Positions 1 through 12,001 are shown, numbered from the stretch's first letter. The stretch is DNA of 64,000 nt from Novosphingobium mangrovisedimenti (GCF_025153475.1 NZ_JANZXA010000003.1:248001-312000), one strand, 5' to 3'. Translations and numbers: made by a program. Notes: generated by a model from the sequence alone, not told the origin.

Positions 1-106
1 TCGGTGAAGTTGCGGCGGCGCATGGGGATCAACGGTTCAAGGAGCGCGGCCGGAGGAAAGCCGCACGCAGTGTGACAGGTGCGCCGCGCGTAGGAAAACC
101 CGTTCC

Positions 107-847
107 TCAGCCTTTCGCGATGCCGGCCGCGTCCGCGGGGGTATCGACGGGTTCGTCCCGGTCCTTGCGCTCCGAATAGCGGTCCACCAGTTGCGCGGTG
201 TGCGGGCGCAGCAGGACGGTGAGGCGCACCAGCTCCTCCATGACATCGACGATCCGGTCATAGTAGCTCGACGGTTTCATCCGTCCGGCATCGTCGAATT
301 CCTCATAGGCCCTGGCGACCGAGGACTGGTTGGGGATGGTGAACATGCGCATCCAGCGGCCGAGCTGGCGCAGCGTGTTGACCGTGTTGAAGCTCTGCGA
401 GCCGGCCGAGACCTGCATCACCGCCAGCGTGCGTCCCTGCGTCGGGCGCAGCCCCTTGTAGGCCAGCGGCAGGTGATCGATCTGCATCTTCATGATGCCG
501 GTGATCTGGCCGTGCCGCTCGGGGCTGCACCAGACCTGCCCCTCGGACCAGAGCGAATGTTCGCGCAGCTCGTGGACGGCGGGATGATCGTCGCCCGCAA
601 CCTGATCGGGCAGGGGCAGGTCGCAAGGGTCGAAAATGCGGGTTTCGCAGCCGAAGAGCTGCAGCAGGCGTGCGGCCTCTTCGACCGCCAGCCGCGAATA
701 GGACCGCTCCCGAAGCGAACCGTAGAGCAGCAGGATGCGCGGCGGCGGGTCGCTTTCGCCCAGGCCCAGCGCCGGGCGGCGATGGACATATTCGGGCCGC
801 AGGGCCGGCAGGTGATCGGGGTCGGCAAGGGCGCGCAGGCGGGACAT
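107..847 (-). CDS. arsH: ArsH-type NADPH-dependent FMN reductase
   Basis: A 246-residue flavoprotein of the ArsH family, which oxidises trivalent organoarsenicals and reduces quinones or metals with NADPH in the cytoplasm. The phosphate-binding loop of the flavodoxin-like fold is visible as [13 protein letters not shown] near residue 40, followed by the family segments [14 protein letters not shown] and [14 protein letters not shown]. The frame is open upstream, but homology begins at [14 protein letters not shown], so I place the start at 847. It is the last gene of arsR-arsC-acr3-arsH, 28 bases after acr3, and should be induced by arsenite through ArsR. Confidence 0.93.
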   Translation of the reverse strand: MSRLRALADPDHLPALRPEYVHRRPALGLGESDPPPRILLLYGSLRERSYSRLAVEEAARLLQLFGCETRIFDPCDLPLPDQVAGDDHPAVHELREHSLWSEGQVWCSPERHGQITGIMKMQIDHLPLAYKGLRPTQGRTLAVMQVSAGSQSFNTVNTLRQLGRWMRMFTIPNQSSVARAYEEFDDAGRMKPSSYYDRIVDVMEELVRLTVLLRPHTAQLVDRYSERKDRDEPVDTPADAAGIAKG

Positions 848-875
848 CGACGGGCTTTCGTTCGGCAGAGGGGCG

Positions 876-1946
876 TCAGGCCGCGGGGAAGCTGGCGCGG
901 GTGCGATTGGCAAAGGCGACCAGCGAGAGCATGACCGGCACTTCCACCAGCACGCCCACCACGGTGGCCAGCGCCGCGCCGCTCGAAAGGCCGAACAGGC
1001 CGATGGCGACCGCAACGGCCAGTTCGAAGAAATTGGAGGTGCCGATCAGCGCGCAGGGCGCGGCGATATTGTGCGGAACCTTCCACGCCTTTGCCGCGGC
1101 ATAGGCCACGGCGAAGATGCCGTAGGACTGGATCACGATCGGAATCGCGATCAGCACGATCAGCAGCGGGTTCGACACGATGGTGCCTGCCTGAAAGGCG
1201 AAGAGCAGCACCACCGTCGCCAGCAGGCCGATGATCGACCACGGCTTGAGCCGGGCGGTGAAGGCATCGACCGAGGTTTCATCGCCGCCGTGGCGGGCGA
1301 TCACGCGCCGCCGGGTGAAGGCCCCCGCCACCAGCGGGATCACGACATAGAGCGCGACCGACAGCAGCAGCGTTTCCCACGGCACGACGATGTCGGTCAC
1401 GCCGAGCAGCAGCGCGACGATGGGCGCGAAGGCGACGATCATCACCAGATCGTTCACCGAAACCTGCACCAGCGTATAGGCCGGATCGCCCCGGGTCAGC
1501 TGCGACCAGACGAAGACCATCGCGGTGCAGGGAGCGGCGCCCAGCAGGATCAGCCCGGCGATGTACTGATCGGCCTCGCCCGGCGCCATGAAGCCGGCAT
1601 AGAGATGGCCGAAGAACAGCACCGCCAGCGCGGCCATGGTGAAGGGCTTGACCAGCCAGTTCACCACCAGGGTGATGACCAGCCCCTTGGGCCTGCGGCC
1701 GATGTCGCGCACGCTGGCGAAATCGACGCCCACCATCATCGGGTAGATCATCGCCCAGATCAGCACCGCCACGACCAGATTGACCGAGGCATATTCGAGG
1801 CTCGCCAGCACGCCGACCGAACCGGGCGCGGCCAGGCCGAGCGCGATCCCGGCAAGGATCGCCAGCAGCACCCAGAGCGAGAGATAGCGCTCGAACACGC
1901 CCAGCGGCGAGGCGGCATGGCCGGATGCGGCCGATTGCTGCGACAT
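876..1946 (-). CDS. acr3: ACR3-family arsenite efflux transporter
   Basis: A 356-residue inner-membrane protein with about ten hydrophobic segments. It exports arsenite using the proton-motive force. The signature [15 protein letters not shown], with the conserved cysteine needed for arsenite transport in ACR3 proteins, lies about residue 130. A second conserved block ([16 protein letters not shown]) follows in the C-terminal half. The start is set at MSQQSAASG (1946) because the longer open frame adds no recognisable sequence. It lies 22 bases downstream of arsC. It is ACR3-type, not ArsB-type, although such genes are often labelled arsB. Confidence 0.94.
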   Translation of the reverse strand: MSQQSAASGHAASPLGVFERYLSLWVLLAILAGIALGLAAPGSVGVLASLEYASVNLVVAVLIWAMIYPMMVGVDFASVRDIGRRPKGLVITLVVNWLVKPFTMAALAVLFFGHLYAGFMAPGEADQYIAGLILLGAAPCTAMVFVWSQLTRGDPAYTLVQVSVNDLVMIVAFAPIVALLLGVTDIVVPWETLLLSVALYVVIPLVAGAFTRRRVIARHGGDETSVDAFTARLKPWSIIGLLATVVLLFAFQAGTIVSNPLLIVLIAIPIVIQSYGIFAVAYAAAKAWKVPHNIAAPCALIGTSNFFELAVAVAIGLFGLSSGAALATVVGVLVEVPVMLSLVAFANRTRASFPAA

Positions 1947-1968
1947 GGTGTTTCCTGCCTTTTCTGCG

Positions 1969-2397
1969 TCAGCCGATACGCTGGCCAGCGGCATCGACCA
2001 CCGCCTCGCCATCTTCCTTGGCGAAGGCGCCGCGCTGCTCGGCCGGGATCAGGTCGAGCACTTCCTCGGACGGGCGGCACAGCTTCACGCCCAGCGGCGA
2101 GACGACCAGCGGCCGGTTGATCAGGATCGGATGCGCCATCATCGCATCGATCAGCTGCGCGTCGGTCAGCGCGGGATCGTCCAGCCCGAGTTCGGCGTAA
2201 GGCGTACCCTTTTCGCGCAGGAGCGCGCGCGGGGTGATCCTCGCTCGCGCGATCAGGCTTTCGAGCTGGGCGCGCGCGGGCGGCGTCTTGAGATATTCGA
2301 TCACGTGCGGTTCGATCCCGGCGTTGCGGATCATGGCGAGCGCGTTGCGCGAGGTGCCGCATTCGGGATTGTGATAGATGACGATGTCGGTGCTCAT
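1969..2397 (-). CDS. arsC: Glutaredoxin-coupled arsenate reductase
   Basis: A 142-residue arsenate reductase of the ArsC/Spx thioredoxin-fold family. It reduces As(V) to As(III), which Acr3 then exports. The catalytic cysteine is in [13 protein letters not shown] near residue 12, and the substrate-binding arginines appear in LINRPLVV and [10 protein letters not shown]. The length fits the roughly 140-residue plasmid R773 ArsC type rather than the low-molecular-weight phosphatase type. The start at 2397 leaves a 50-base gap after arsR. Second gene of the arsenic operon. Confidence 0.95.
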   Translation of the reverse strand: MSTDIVIYHNPECGTSRNALAMIRNAGIEPHVIEYLKTPPARAQLESLIARARITPRALLREKGTPYAELGLDDPALTDAQLIDAMMAHPILINRPLVVSPLGVKLCRPSEEVLDLIPAEQRGAFAKEDGEAVVDAAGQRIG

Positions 2398-2447
2398 TCC
2401 CAGTCCTTCACCTTGGCGCGCGCCCTTTCGCGGTGCGGAAAATCGTT

Positions 2448-2789
2448 TCAGGGCCTGCAGGCCGTGATTTCGAGGATGTCCGCGCAGACGAGCGGATCGC
2501 CCTGGCAGCAATCCTCCATCAGGAAGGCCAGAAGGCGGCGCATCCCGCCAAAGTCGGCGCGATAGCGGATGACGCGGCTCTCGCGCTCAGACGTGGCCAG
2601 CCCAGCGCGTTCGAGATTGGCGAGGTGGTGCGACAGGGTCGAAGGCGGAACGGAGAGCTTCTGCGCGATCTCGCCCGCCATCAGCCCATCCGCGCCGGCT
2701 TGCACGAGCATGCGGAAGACCGACAGCCGCGTGTCGTGCGCCAATGCCTGCAGCGCGCCGACTGCCCAGTCCTGAGGTGATGCCGTCAT
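2448..2789 (-). CDS. arsR: ArsR-family arsenite-responsive repressor
   Basis: A 113-residue winged-helix repressor, first gene of the ars operon. The DNA-recognition region is IAQKLSVPPSTLSHHLANLE (residues about 42-61). The classical ELCVCDL arsenite site in helix 3 is absent. Instead cysteines cluster near the C-terminus (EDCCQGDPLVCADI, residues about 92-105), as in ArsR proteins where the As(III) site evolved elsewhere in the fold. A GGGG ribosome-binding site precedes the ATG. It most likely represses its own operon through the inverted repeat at 2848-2865. Confidence 0.92.
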   Translation of the reverse strand: MTASPQDWAVGALQALAHDTRLSVFRMLVQAGADGLMAGEIAQKLSVPPSTLSHHLANLERAGLATSERESRVIRYRADFGGMRRLLAFLMEDCCQGDPLVCADILEITACRP

Positions 2790-2813
2790 GCCTGCCCCTT
2801 TCGTGAGGACACC

Positions 2814-2865
2814 TGCATAGCTGCGGCCTTCTGGCTGTCAATCCATAATTCGAGAAATATCGAAA
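2814..2865 (-). promoter_or_regulatory. ars operon promoter and candidate ArsR operator
   Basis: On the minus strand a -35 TTGACA (2836-2841) and -10 TATGCA (2814-2819) are separated by 16 bases. Just upstream lies an imperfect inverted repeat, ATTCGA-N6-TCGAAA (2848-2865). This resembles ArsR-family operators in size and AT content. The position upstream of -35 is an inference about the binding site, not something the sequence proves. Confidence 0.55.
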
Positions 2866-3039
2866 TATAAGCCGGGAGCGAACGTCGGGGAGTGTCATCC
2901 ACCCGGCCCGTCATCCCGGTGAAGGCTGGATTGCTGACGGCAGCCTGCTTTGACATTTGAATCTTGAAATGCGGCCATGGCTGCTTGCGGTGAGGGTGAG
3001 CCAGGGTCTCGATGGCAGAAATGTCGGGGAGAGCGGACG

Positions 3040-3327
3040 TCAGGCCAGATCAATGTACGCCTCTCGTGTAGTCGCCTTTCGACCCTCGCCAAAAAGGGCC
3101 TGAACCTCTCGCAGGAATGCCCGCAATTCCTCGTCGACGTTTCCAGCGTGATGAACGACTATTCGGAAGGGCGGTTCGACTTCATTGATGTCGCCTCCAA
3201 AAACACTGTCATCAAGTGCATCCAGATTGTGCCCGTGCCATGAGGGAGCCCCCAAGTTGGCCAGAAGGGCATTGTAGAAGTCAGCGGGCTGCTGCCATCC
3301 TATTGCGTCGAGGTCTATCTCCAACAT
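3040..3327 (-). CDS. Barstar-like (barnase inhibitor family) protein
   Basis: A 95-residue acidic protein resembling the barstar family. Barstar proteins inhibit secreted RNases of the barnase type by covering the active site. The core block PSWHGHNLDALDDSV (residues about 28-42) matches the conserved barstar W-G-x-N-x-D-A-L-x-D region, and the ends also fit. No barnase-like nuclease, polymorphic-toxin C-terminus or secretion gene is adjacent, so this is an orphan immunity-like gene. No clear ribosome-binding site precedes the ATG at 3327. The flanks (2870-3039 and 3328-3443) hold nothing I recognise. Confidence 0.75.
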   Translation of the reverse strand: MLEIDLDAIGWQQPADFYNALLANLGAPSWHGHNLDALDDSVFGGDINEVEPPFRIVVHHAGNVDEELRAFLREVQALFGEGRKATTREAYIDLA

Positions 3328-3443
3328 GCGAGCAGTTTAGCAGCGGCCTCTATGTCTGGTAAGTCGGTGTATCCGGTCAGTCCGCTATCAGCGGCAAACT
3401 CGAAATGGTGGACAGATGGCCCATCCGGAGCGCGCCCGGCTTT

Positions 3444-4418
3444 CTAGAACCACATCCTGATCCCGGCCACGAGGCTGGTCCGGCTTGTGCTGTCGCCCGC
3501 GGCCCTTGCGTAGTCCGCGCTGCCGCCCGCGCGCCATTCGTGTTCCACGCCGATGTAAGGCGCGAACTCGCGGGCGATCTCGTAGCGCAGGCGCAGGCCC
3601 AGTTCGGCCTTGTCGAGGCCTGAGCCCACGCCCAGTTCGGGAATGTCCTGCGCGGAGAGAGTGACTTCGGCACGCGGCTGCAGGATCAGGCGCTGCGTCA
3701 CGCGCTGGTCCAGCTCCGCCTCGATCCGGGCGGTGACGTCGCCCTTGTTCGAGACGAAGGCGGCGGCGTCGATTTCGAAGCGGTAGGGGGCGAGGCCCTG
3801 TATGCCGATGACCGCGTGGGTCCGGTCGGGCCCGGCGAAATCGTGCCGGACGCCGGCCTGCAGGTCGAACCACGGTCCGATCGCATGGCTCCATAGCGCC
3901 TGCCCTTCGGCCTGTTCGGGCTTCCCGCCGAAGGCGCCTTCGCCCTCGCTCTTGATCCAGAGCTTGTCGACGTCGCCGCCGTACCAGCCCTGCGCGTCCC
4001 ACAGGTAGCCATCGGTGCCCTTGTGCGCGCGGTATTCGAGGCGGTCCACCATCGCTTTCGAGAGCATCATGGCGCCCATTCCGCGGGCCAGCGCCGCGCG
4101 GGAGGCCTTCATCGCATCGGCGCCCCAGATCGCGTCCGCCGCGCGCGCGGGGCCGCTGCCGGCTTCGGGCGGCGGCGCGGTCTCGCTCGACGGTGCGGAT
4201 GTTCCGGCGGCCGGCATCGGCATCGTCATCGTGTGGGGCATGGCGTGGCCGGCGTGGGGATCGCTGGCCGGCGTTGCGGTTTCGTGGTGGTGTGGCTGGT
4301 CCTCCGCCTGTGCCCCGGGCGCCGATGCCGGTTCGGCCATCGGCATGTCGTGCCCGGTGTGCTGGGCCCATGCGGGCTGCGCCAGCACGAGAGCGGGAAG
4401 GGCGAGCAGGATCTTCAT
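3444..4418 (-). CDS. copB: Copper resistance outer-membrane protein CopB
   Basis: A 324-residue CopB-family protein with a signal peptide (MKILLALPALVLAQPAWAQ). A His/Met-rich stretch (residues about 20-85, with HTGHDMPMAE, HHHE, HAGHAM) probably binds copper. The C-terminal beta-barrel ends in the outer-membrane signature GIRMWF with a terminal Phe. CopB is thought to sequester or move copper at the outer membrane. The ATG at 4418 overlaps the copA stop in an ATGA arrangement, so the pair is translationally coupled. The longer open frame upstream is copA in another frame. Confidence 0.92.
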   Translation of the reverse strand: MKILLALPALVLAQPAWAQHTGHDMPMAEPASAPGAQAEDQPHHHETATPASDPHAGHAMPHTMTMPMPAAGTSAPSSETAPPPEAGSGPARAADAIWGADAMKASRAALARGMGAMMLSKAMVDRLEYRAHKGTDGYLWDAQGWYGGDVDKLWIKSEGEGAFGGKPEQAEGQALWSHAIGPWFDLQAGVRHDFAGPDRTHAVIGIQGLAPYRFEIDAAAFVSNKGDVTARIEAELDQRVTQRLILQPRAEVTLSAQDIPELGVGSGLDKAELGLRLRYEIAREFAPYIGVEHEWRAGGSADYARAAGDSTSRTSLVAGIRMWF

Positions 4419-6199
4419 GCCGCGTCCTCCGCCGGGGGCACCACGGTGACGATCTGGAACATCCCCGCGTGCATGTGGTAGAGCAGGTGGCAGTGAAAGG
4501 CCCAGTCGCCCGGTTCGTTTGCGGTGAGGTCGAACTGCGCGCTGCCGCCGGGCTGGACGATCACCGTGTGCTTGCGCGGCCGGTGCGTTCCCCCGGCCCC
4601 GTTCACCAGTTCGAAGAAGTGCCCGTGCAGGTGGATCGGGTGGGCCATCATGGTGTCGTTGACGAGCCGCACGCGGACCCGCTCGTTGTTGGCGAAACGG
4701 ATCGGCTCGTCGCTTACCGCCGAGAATTTCTTCCCGTCGAACGACCACATGTAGCGCTCCATGTTGCCCGTCAGGTGCAGTTCGAGCAGGCGCGAGGGCA
4801 CGCGGGTGTCGGGATTGGGCTCCAGCGCGACGAGCTTGCGGTAGTCGAGCGTGCGGTGGGCGACCTTGTCGAGGCCGATGCCCGGATCGCCCATGCGGTC
4901 CACCGGGCTCATCGAGACCATGTCGATGCCCGGCCCGACGCTTACGTCGGGCGGGAGCAGAGACGTGTCGCGCATGGACATGCCGGACATGTCCATGCCG
5001 CCGCCCTCATCCATCTTCATGGCGCCTTCGGACGGGGAGTCCATGGCCATGCCGTCGTGGTCCATTGCACCGTGGTTCATGCCCCCATGGTTCATGCCCC
5101 CATGGTTCATGCCCATGTCGGCCATCGTCAGCAGCGGCGGATCGCGCAGCGGTGGCACGGTCGCCCGCGCGCCGGGGTGCGAGGCGAGCGTGGCCAGCGC
5201 CATGCCCGAGCGATCCATCGCCTCGGCCACGATGCTGTAGGCGGGGCTCTGGCCGGGCTCGACGATCACGTCGTAGGTTTCGGCCACGCCGATCTGGAAT
5301 TCGTCGACCTCGACCGGCCGCACGTTCTGCCCGTCCGCCGCGACCACCGTCATCGGCAGGCCCGGAATGCGCAGGTTGAAGAACGTCATCGCCGATCCGT
5401 TGATGATGCGCAGGCGTATCCGCTCGCCGGGCTGGAACAGGTATTCCATGCCCTCCAGCGGCCCGCGCCCGTTGGCGAGATAGGTATAGGTGGAGCCGGT
5501 GACGTCCGAGATGTCGGTGGGCATCATCCGCATCCGCGCCCACATCCGCCGCTGCGCGCCGGTCAGCGGGTAGCGGTCGGTCCAGGTTGGGACCTGGTAG
5601 TTGAAGTAGTGCTCGCCCTTCTTGAGCTTCTCGAAGATCGTGTGCGGATGCATCGGCGTGAACTCGCTGAGCAGCAGCACGTAGTCGCGATCGGCCGCGA
5701 CCGGATCGGTGCCGGCAGGATCGATCACCAGGGGGCCGTAGTGGCCGGTCTGCTCCTGCAGCCCCGAATGGCTGTGCCACCAGTAGGTGCCCGCCTGCCG
5801 GACCGGGAAGGTCGCGGTGAAATGGCCGCCGGCCGGGATGCCGGGGAAACTCACGCCGGGCACGCCGTCCATCTGGAAGGGCACCAGCAGCCCGTGCCAG
5901 TGGATAGAGGTTTCGGCATCGAGCGTATTGCGGATGTTGAGCGTCGCGGTCTGGCCTTCGCGAAGCCGCACCAGCGGCCCCGGCACGGTTCCGTTGACGG
6001 CGGTGGCGTGGCCGCGCCGGCCCTGCACGATGCTGGGGCCCCGTCCGATGGTCAGGTCGATCACGGCGCCGCCGACCTCGTCGAAGCCGGGGCGTATGGC
6101 GCTGTCGTGCAGGCTTGCGCCCTGCGCCCAGCGGGGCACGGCGAAGGCCGTTCCCGCAAGGGCCAATCCGCCGAGAATGCCGCGCCTGTCCAGTTCCAC
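4415..6199 (-). CDS. copA: Periplasmic multicopper oxidase CopA
   Basis: A 594-residue multicopper oxidase of the CopA copper-resistance family, which oxidises Cu(I) in the periplasm. A Tat signal is present at the N-terminus (LDRRGILGGLALAG). Copper ligands are seen as HWHG and HSH motifs in cupredoxin domain 1 and as HPIHLHGHFFE and HCHLLYHMHAGM at the C-terminus. A Met/His/Asp-rich insert with repeated NHGGM units lies at about residues 365-415. The start is GTG at 6199, preceded by AGGTG. It is divergent from the CsoR-like gene and in operon with copB. No copC or copD is in the window. Confidence 0.95.
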   Translation of the reverse strand: MELDRRGILGGLALAGTAFAVPRWAQGASLHDSAIRPGFDEVGGAVIDLTIGRGPSIVQGRRGHATAVNGTVPGPLVRLREGQTATLNIRNTLDAETSIHWHGLLVPFQMDGVPGVSFPGIPAGGHFTATFPVRQAGTYWWHSHSGLQEQTGHYGPLVIDPAGTDPVAADRDYVLLLSEFTPMHPHTIFEKLKKGEHYFNYQVPTWTDRYPLTGAQRRMWARMRMMPTDISDVTGSTYTYLANGRGPLEGMEYLFQPGERIRLRIINGSAMTFFNLRIPGLPMTVVAADGQNVRPVEVDEFQIGVAETYDVIVEPGQSPAYSIVAEAMDRSGMALATLASHPGARATVPPLRDPPLLTMADMGMNHGGMNHGGMNHGAMDHDGMAMDSPSEGAMKMDEGGGMDMSGMSMRDTSLLPPDVSVGPGIDMVSMSPVDRMGDPGIGLDKVAHRTLDYRKLVALEPNPDTRVPSRLLELHLTGNMERYMWSFDGKKFSAVSDEPIRFANNERVRVRLVNDTMMAHPIHLHGHFFELVNGAGGTHRPRKHTVIVQPGGSAQFDLTANEPGDWAFHCHLLYHMHAGMFQIVTVVPPAEDAA

Positions 6200-6240
6200 G
6201 ATTCACCTGCTTGAAACGATCCTGCTACTGCGTGCATAAT

Positions 6241-6257
6241 ATACCCCTATAGGGTAT
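6241..6257. promoter_or_regulatory. Candidate CsoR-type operator between copA and the regulator
   Basis: ATACCC-CTATA-GGGTAT is an inverted repeat with G/C runs flanked by A/T, like the operators of CsoR/RcnR-family metal sensors. It sits in the 72-base gap between divergent copA and the CsoR-like gene. One site could therefore control both transcripts, and copper binding would release the repressor. Confidence 0.7.
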
Positions 6258-6271
6258 TTCAAGGAGCAATC

Positions 6272-6547
6272 ATGAGCGAGGAATCGCGCAAGGCGACGGT
6301 GAACCGGCTGCGCCGGATCGAGGGGCAGGTGCGCGGGCTGGCGCAGATGGTCGAGGACCAGCGCTACTGCATCGACATCCTGCACCAGATCCAGGCGGTG
6401 AAATCGGCGCTCGGCAAGGTCGAGAGCGCGGTTCTCAAGGACCATGCCGCCTGCTGCGTGGCCGAGGCGATCCATTCGGGCGACGCGGCTGAGCAACGCC
6501 AGAAGTTCAGCGAACTGGTCGAGCTGTTCGAGAAGGTGAAGCGCTGA
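6272..6547 (+). CDS. csoR: CsoR/RcnR-family metal-sensing repressor
   Basis: A 91-residue all-helical DUF156 protein. The family signature VNRLRRIEGQVRGLAQMVED (residues 10-29) is clear, followed by YCIDILHQIQAVKSAL and the CC pair near residue 65. CsoR proteins are tetrameric copper sensors in the cytoplasm. The Cys in helix 2 (YCID) and His61-like/Cys65-like positions (KDHAACC) fit a Cu(I) site. A good AAGGAG site precedes the ATG. Divergence from copA supports a copper role. An RcnR- or FrmR-type ligand cannot be fully excluded. Confidence 0.88.
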   Translation: MSEESRKATVNRLRRIEGQVRGLAQMVEDQRYCIDILHQIQAVKSALGKVESAVLKDHAACCVAEAIHSGDAAEQRQKFSELVELFEKVKR

Positions 6548-6577
6548 GCTACCGCGGAGGCGGGGACTTCCGATAAC

Positions 6578-6615
6578 GAAAAACCCCGCCCCGCGCGAGG
6601 CGGGACGGGGCTTTT
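6578..6615. terminator. Bidirectional terminator between csoR and acnA
   Basis: An 11-base-pair hairpin with one mismatch (6584-6594 with 6600-6610) is flanked by an A-run on the left and a T-run on the right. It can end the converging csoR and acnA transcripts. Confidence 0.85.
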
Positions 6616-6637
6616 CAGACCGTCAGGCTGGAGCGGC

Positions 6638-9310
<2,673 letters not shown>

Positions 9311-9453
9311 GGTGGGCAATTTCCCCTTCTTTGTGGAGCTTGCCACCCTGCCCGGCGGTCCTTGGCGATGCCTGGCCGTGCTGCAGTGCGACAAGCGGAT
9401 TCGTCGGCCCCGCCGATGCGCGCTAAGGGGCCTCAGGTCAAGGGGGCGCGGGC

Positions 9454-10350
9454 CTAGACCATGGTCTGGGGGCGGGGCATTCGTGTTGCGATCCAGCATC
9501 CGATCACGATCAGGGCGGCCCCGGCGACGGTCGCGGGCTCGACATGTTCGCCGAACATCAGCCACCCGAACAGCGCCGCCCAGAGGAAGCCGGTGTACTC
9601 GATCGGCACCAGCACCTGCGCCTCGGCGCGGGCATAGCCCCAGGACAGGAACAGCAGCGCGGCGGTGGCAAAAACCGCTCCGCCCAGGATCAGGCGCAGG
9701 CTCTCCGGGTCGGGCCAGAGGGCGAACCACGGTGAAAAAACAAGGAAAATCAGGGATACGATGCCGCTCTGGAACAGTGCGATCTCGACCGGGCCGGCTA
9801 GGAGCGCCTGCTTGCGCTGGAACACCAGGTTGGCCGCGTAGAACATCGCCGAGCACAGGATCGCGACCGTGCCCTTGATCGTCTCGAGCGAGAAAGTGCC
9901 CGTCCCGAAACGCCCGGCGCCAATCACCAGCACGCCGACGACGCCCAGGACCGAGGCGGCGATTGCCTGCGGACGAATTTTTTCACCAAGCATCACCGCC
10001 GCGAAATAAAGTGCCACGATCGGCGCGATGAACGAAATCGCGATTCCTTCGGCCAGCGGGACTCGCACGAGGCCATAGAAGAACAGCACCGCCATCATTG
10101 CCGTGATGGCCGAGCGCTGGGCATGGACGGCCAGGACCGCGCGGCTGGGCAGCGGGCGTCCGGCGGCCAGCCACAGCGGAATCGTGATGAGCGTGCCGAA
10201 GACATTGCGCAGCAGCAGCGCGCTGAAAACGCCGACCGCGATCGACGCACCCTTGAGCATCGCGTCCATGGCACTGAATGTCGCGATTCCGGCGATCACG
10301 GACAGCATGGGCAGGTAACCCGCTGGAGATTCGGAGGAAGACGCGCGCAT
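9454..10350 (-). CDS. EamA/DMT-superfamily transporter
   Basis: A 298-residue inner-membrane protein with about ten transmembrane helices in two EamA repeats. The first includes [21 protein letters not shown] and the second includes [23 protein letters not shown] exporters move metabolites such as amino acids or purines, but the substrate cannot be read from sequence. The start could be 10350 or 10365 (MRRAVM). The long open frame further upstream is the antisense of the transpeptidase gene. The 143-base gap to acnA contains the probable acnA promoter. Confidence 0.88.
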   Translation of the reverse strand: MRASSSESPAGYLPMLSVIAGIATFSAMDAMLKGASIAVGVFSALLLRNVFGTLITIPLWLAAGRPLPSRAVLAVHAQRSAITAMMAVLFFYGLVRVPLAEGIAISFIAPIVALYFAAVMLGEKIRPQAIAASVLGVVGVLVIGAGRFGTGTFSLETIKGTVAILCSAMFYAANLVFQRKQALLAGPVEIALFQSGIVSLIFLVFSPWFALWPDPESLRLILGGAVFATAALLFLSWGYARAEAQVLVPIEYTGFLWAALFGWLMFGEHVEPATVAGAALIVIGCWIATRMPRPQTMV

Positions 10351-10519
10351 TACGGCTCTGCGCATCGCCCCATGCGCATTTATGCGCAAGCAATTCATCG
10401 CAGCGACAGCACGAATCGTTGATGAGGGGCGGAGAAGGGGGCTAATTGGCGCGGCGACCACGGAACATCGCCGTTCGCGATGCGTTCCCAGTGGCAGACA
10501 GTGTGGCAGGTTTTCTAGA

Positions 10520-11950
10520 ATGACGAGCTTCAAGCGTTTCGGTCCCGGCCTCGTGTCGGCGTTCACCGCCCTGAGCCTGACGGCGCAGCCGGTGCTGGCG
10601 CAGACGATCCGGACCGAGATGCCGGAGAATATCCTGCCGCCGTCGATCGAGCCGACGCCGCAACTGCAGCCCCGGCCCGAGCCACGGCAGGCGCCGTCCG
10701 CGGTCGCGACGCAGGCGCCGGCGGCAGGGACGGTTCCCGCCGTCTCGCAGCCGGTGGTCCAGCCGCTGTTCCTTGCCGAGCCGGTCATGTCCTGGTCGCT
10801 GGTCGATGCGCAGGCGCTGCTTTCCACCATCGAGCAGATCGGCACCGAAGGCCTTCTTCCCGCCGACTATCAGCCCGACGCGCTCAGAGCCGCGATCGCC
10901 GCCGGTGAGGGCGATGCGCTCGACACGCAGGCGAGCCGGGTCTTCGCCTGGCTGATCGAGGACCTGCGCGACGGGCGCACGCCGATGAGCGCGCGGGTAC
11001 AGTGGTTCGCGGTCGATCCCGATCAGGACACGATGCCGACCGCGCAGATCATGGCGCAGGCGCTCTCCGATCACGACGTGCCCGGCGTGGTCGACAAGCT
11101 CGCGCCGACCGTGCCCGACTATGCCGCGCTCAAGGACGCGCTGGCCGAAACCCCGGTGGACGACGAGGCGCGCCGCGCGCTCATCCGCGTCAACATGGAC
11201 CGCTGGCGCTGGCTCGCCCGCGATCTGGGCGACGTCTACCTGCTGACCAACGTGCCCGAATACCAGCTGCGCCTGACGGTGAAGAACAAGATCATCCGCA
11301 CCTATCGCACGGTCGTCGGCAAGCCGGGCCGGACGGCCACGCCGCAACTGGCCGAAAAGGTCACCGGTGTGGTCTTCAATCCGACCTGGACGGTGCCGCA
11401 GTCGATCGTGAAGGGCGAGGGGCTCGGCGCCAAGGTGCTCGCCAATCCGAACTGGGCGCGGGCGCGTGGCTACAAGGCCACGCGGGGGGCGGACGGCACG
11501 ATCTACGTCGTCCAGCAGCCGGGCCCCGGCAACTCGCTGGGGCTGATGAAGATCGACATGCCCAACCCGCACGCGATCTACCTGCACGACACACCGTCGA
11601 AGCAGTACTTCGATCACTCGGTGCGCGCCTACAGCCACGGCTGTATTCGCACCGAGCGTGCGGTCGAACTGGGCATGACCATGGCGATCCTGGGCGCGCA
11701 GATGCCGGCCGAGGAAGCCGCCGACATTTCCCGGTCGGGCAAGTACACCAAGGTCGAGATGACCCGGTCCTTCCCGGTCTACCTCACCTATTTCACCCTG
11801 GCGCGCTCGATCGACGGGCAGCTCGAACAGTTCGACGACCTCTACGGCCGCGACGCGCCGGTGCTCGAAAGCTTCACCCAGCCGCGCGAACTCAAGACCA
11901 CGCAGCGCGCCAGCGACGAAGAGATCATCCGGCTCGACAATCCGCTCTGA
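10520..11950 (+). CDS. L,D-transpeptidase, YcbB/LdtD-like
   Basis: A 476-residue secreted peptidoglycan L,D-transpeptidase. It has a signal peptide ending PVLAQ (residue about 28), a Pro-rich linker to residue 75, a scaffold domain (MSWSLVDAQALLSTIEQIG onward) and a C-terminal YkuD domain. The catalytic motif is visible as H-x-TPSKQYFDHS followed by YSHGCIRTE, with Cys about residue 375. Such enzymes make 3-3 cross-links or attach proteins to peptidoglycan. The ATG at 10520 is chosen because the signal peptide begins there. Confidence 0.92.
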   Translation: MTSFKRFGPGLVSAFTALSLTAQPVLAQTIRTEMPENILPPSIEPTPQLQPRPEPRQAPSAVATQAPAAGTVPAVSQPVVQPLFLAEPVMSWSLVDAQALLSTIEQIGTEGLLPADYQPDALRAAIAAGEGDALDTQASRVFAWLIEDLRDGRTPMSARVQWFAVDPDQDTMPTAQIMAQALSDHDVPGVVDKLAPTVPDYAALKDALAETPVDDEARRALIRVNMDRWRWLARDLGDVYLLTNVPEYQLRLTVKNKIIRTYRTVVGKPGRTATPQLAEKVTGVVFNPTWTVPQSIVKGEGLGAKVLANPNWARARGYKATRGADGTIYVVQQPGPGNSLGLMKIDMPNPHAIYLHDTPSKQYFDHSVRAYSHGCIRTERAVELGMTMAILGAQMPAEEAADISRSGKYTKVEMTRSFPVYLTYFTLARSIDGQLEQFDDLYGRDAPVLESFTQPRELKTTQRASDEEIIRLDNPL

Positions 11951-11972
11951 GGGTGGACTAAGCGGACGTAGC

Positions 11973-12001
11973 CTTGTCCTCCCTGTACCGGGGAGGACAA
12001 G
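11973..12001. terminator. Hairpin after the L,D-transpeptidase gene
   Basis: Perfect 11-bp arms (11973-11983 and 11991-12001) surround a 7-base loop, 22 bases after the stop codon. There is no T-run, so it may act as an mRNA-stabilising hairpin or a weak terminator. Confidence 0.55.

Noticed and set aside
1..23. Possible start of a minus-strand gene (ATG at 23, running off the left edge) after arsH
   Set aside because: Only seven codons are visible and no good ribosome-binding site precedes it.
191..934. Long plus-strand open frame over arsH
   Set aside because: Antisense shadow created by high GC codon bias; the minus-strand ArsH homology is clear.
4193..6214. A 673-residue plus-strand open frame opposite copA
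   Set aside because: Shadow of copA; composition is His/Arg/Val-rich with no domain, and both copA and copB match known families.
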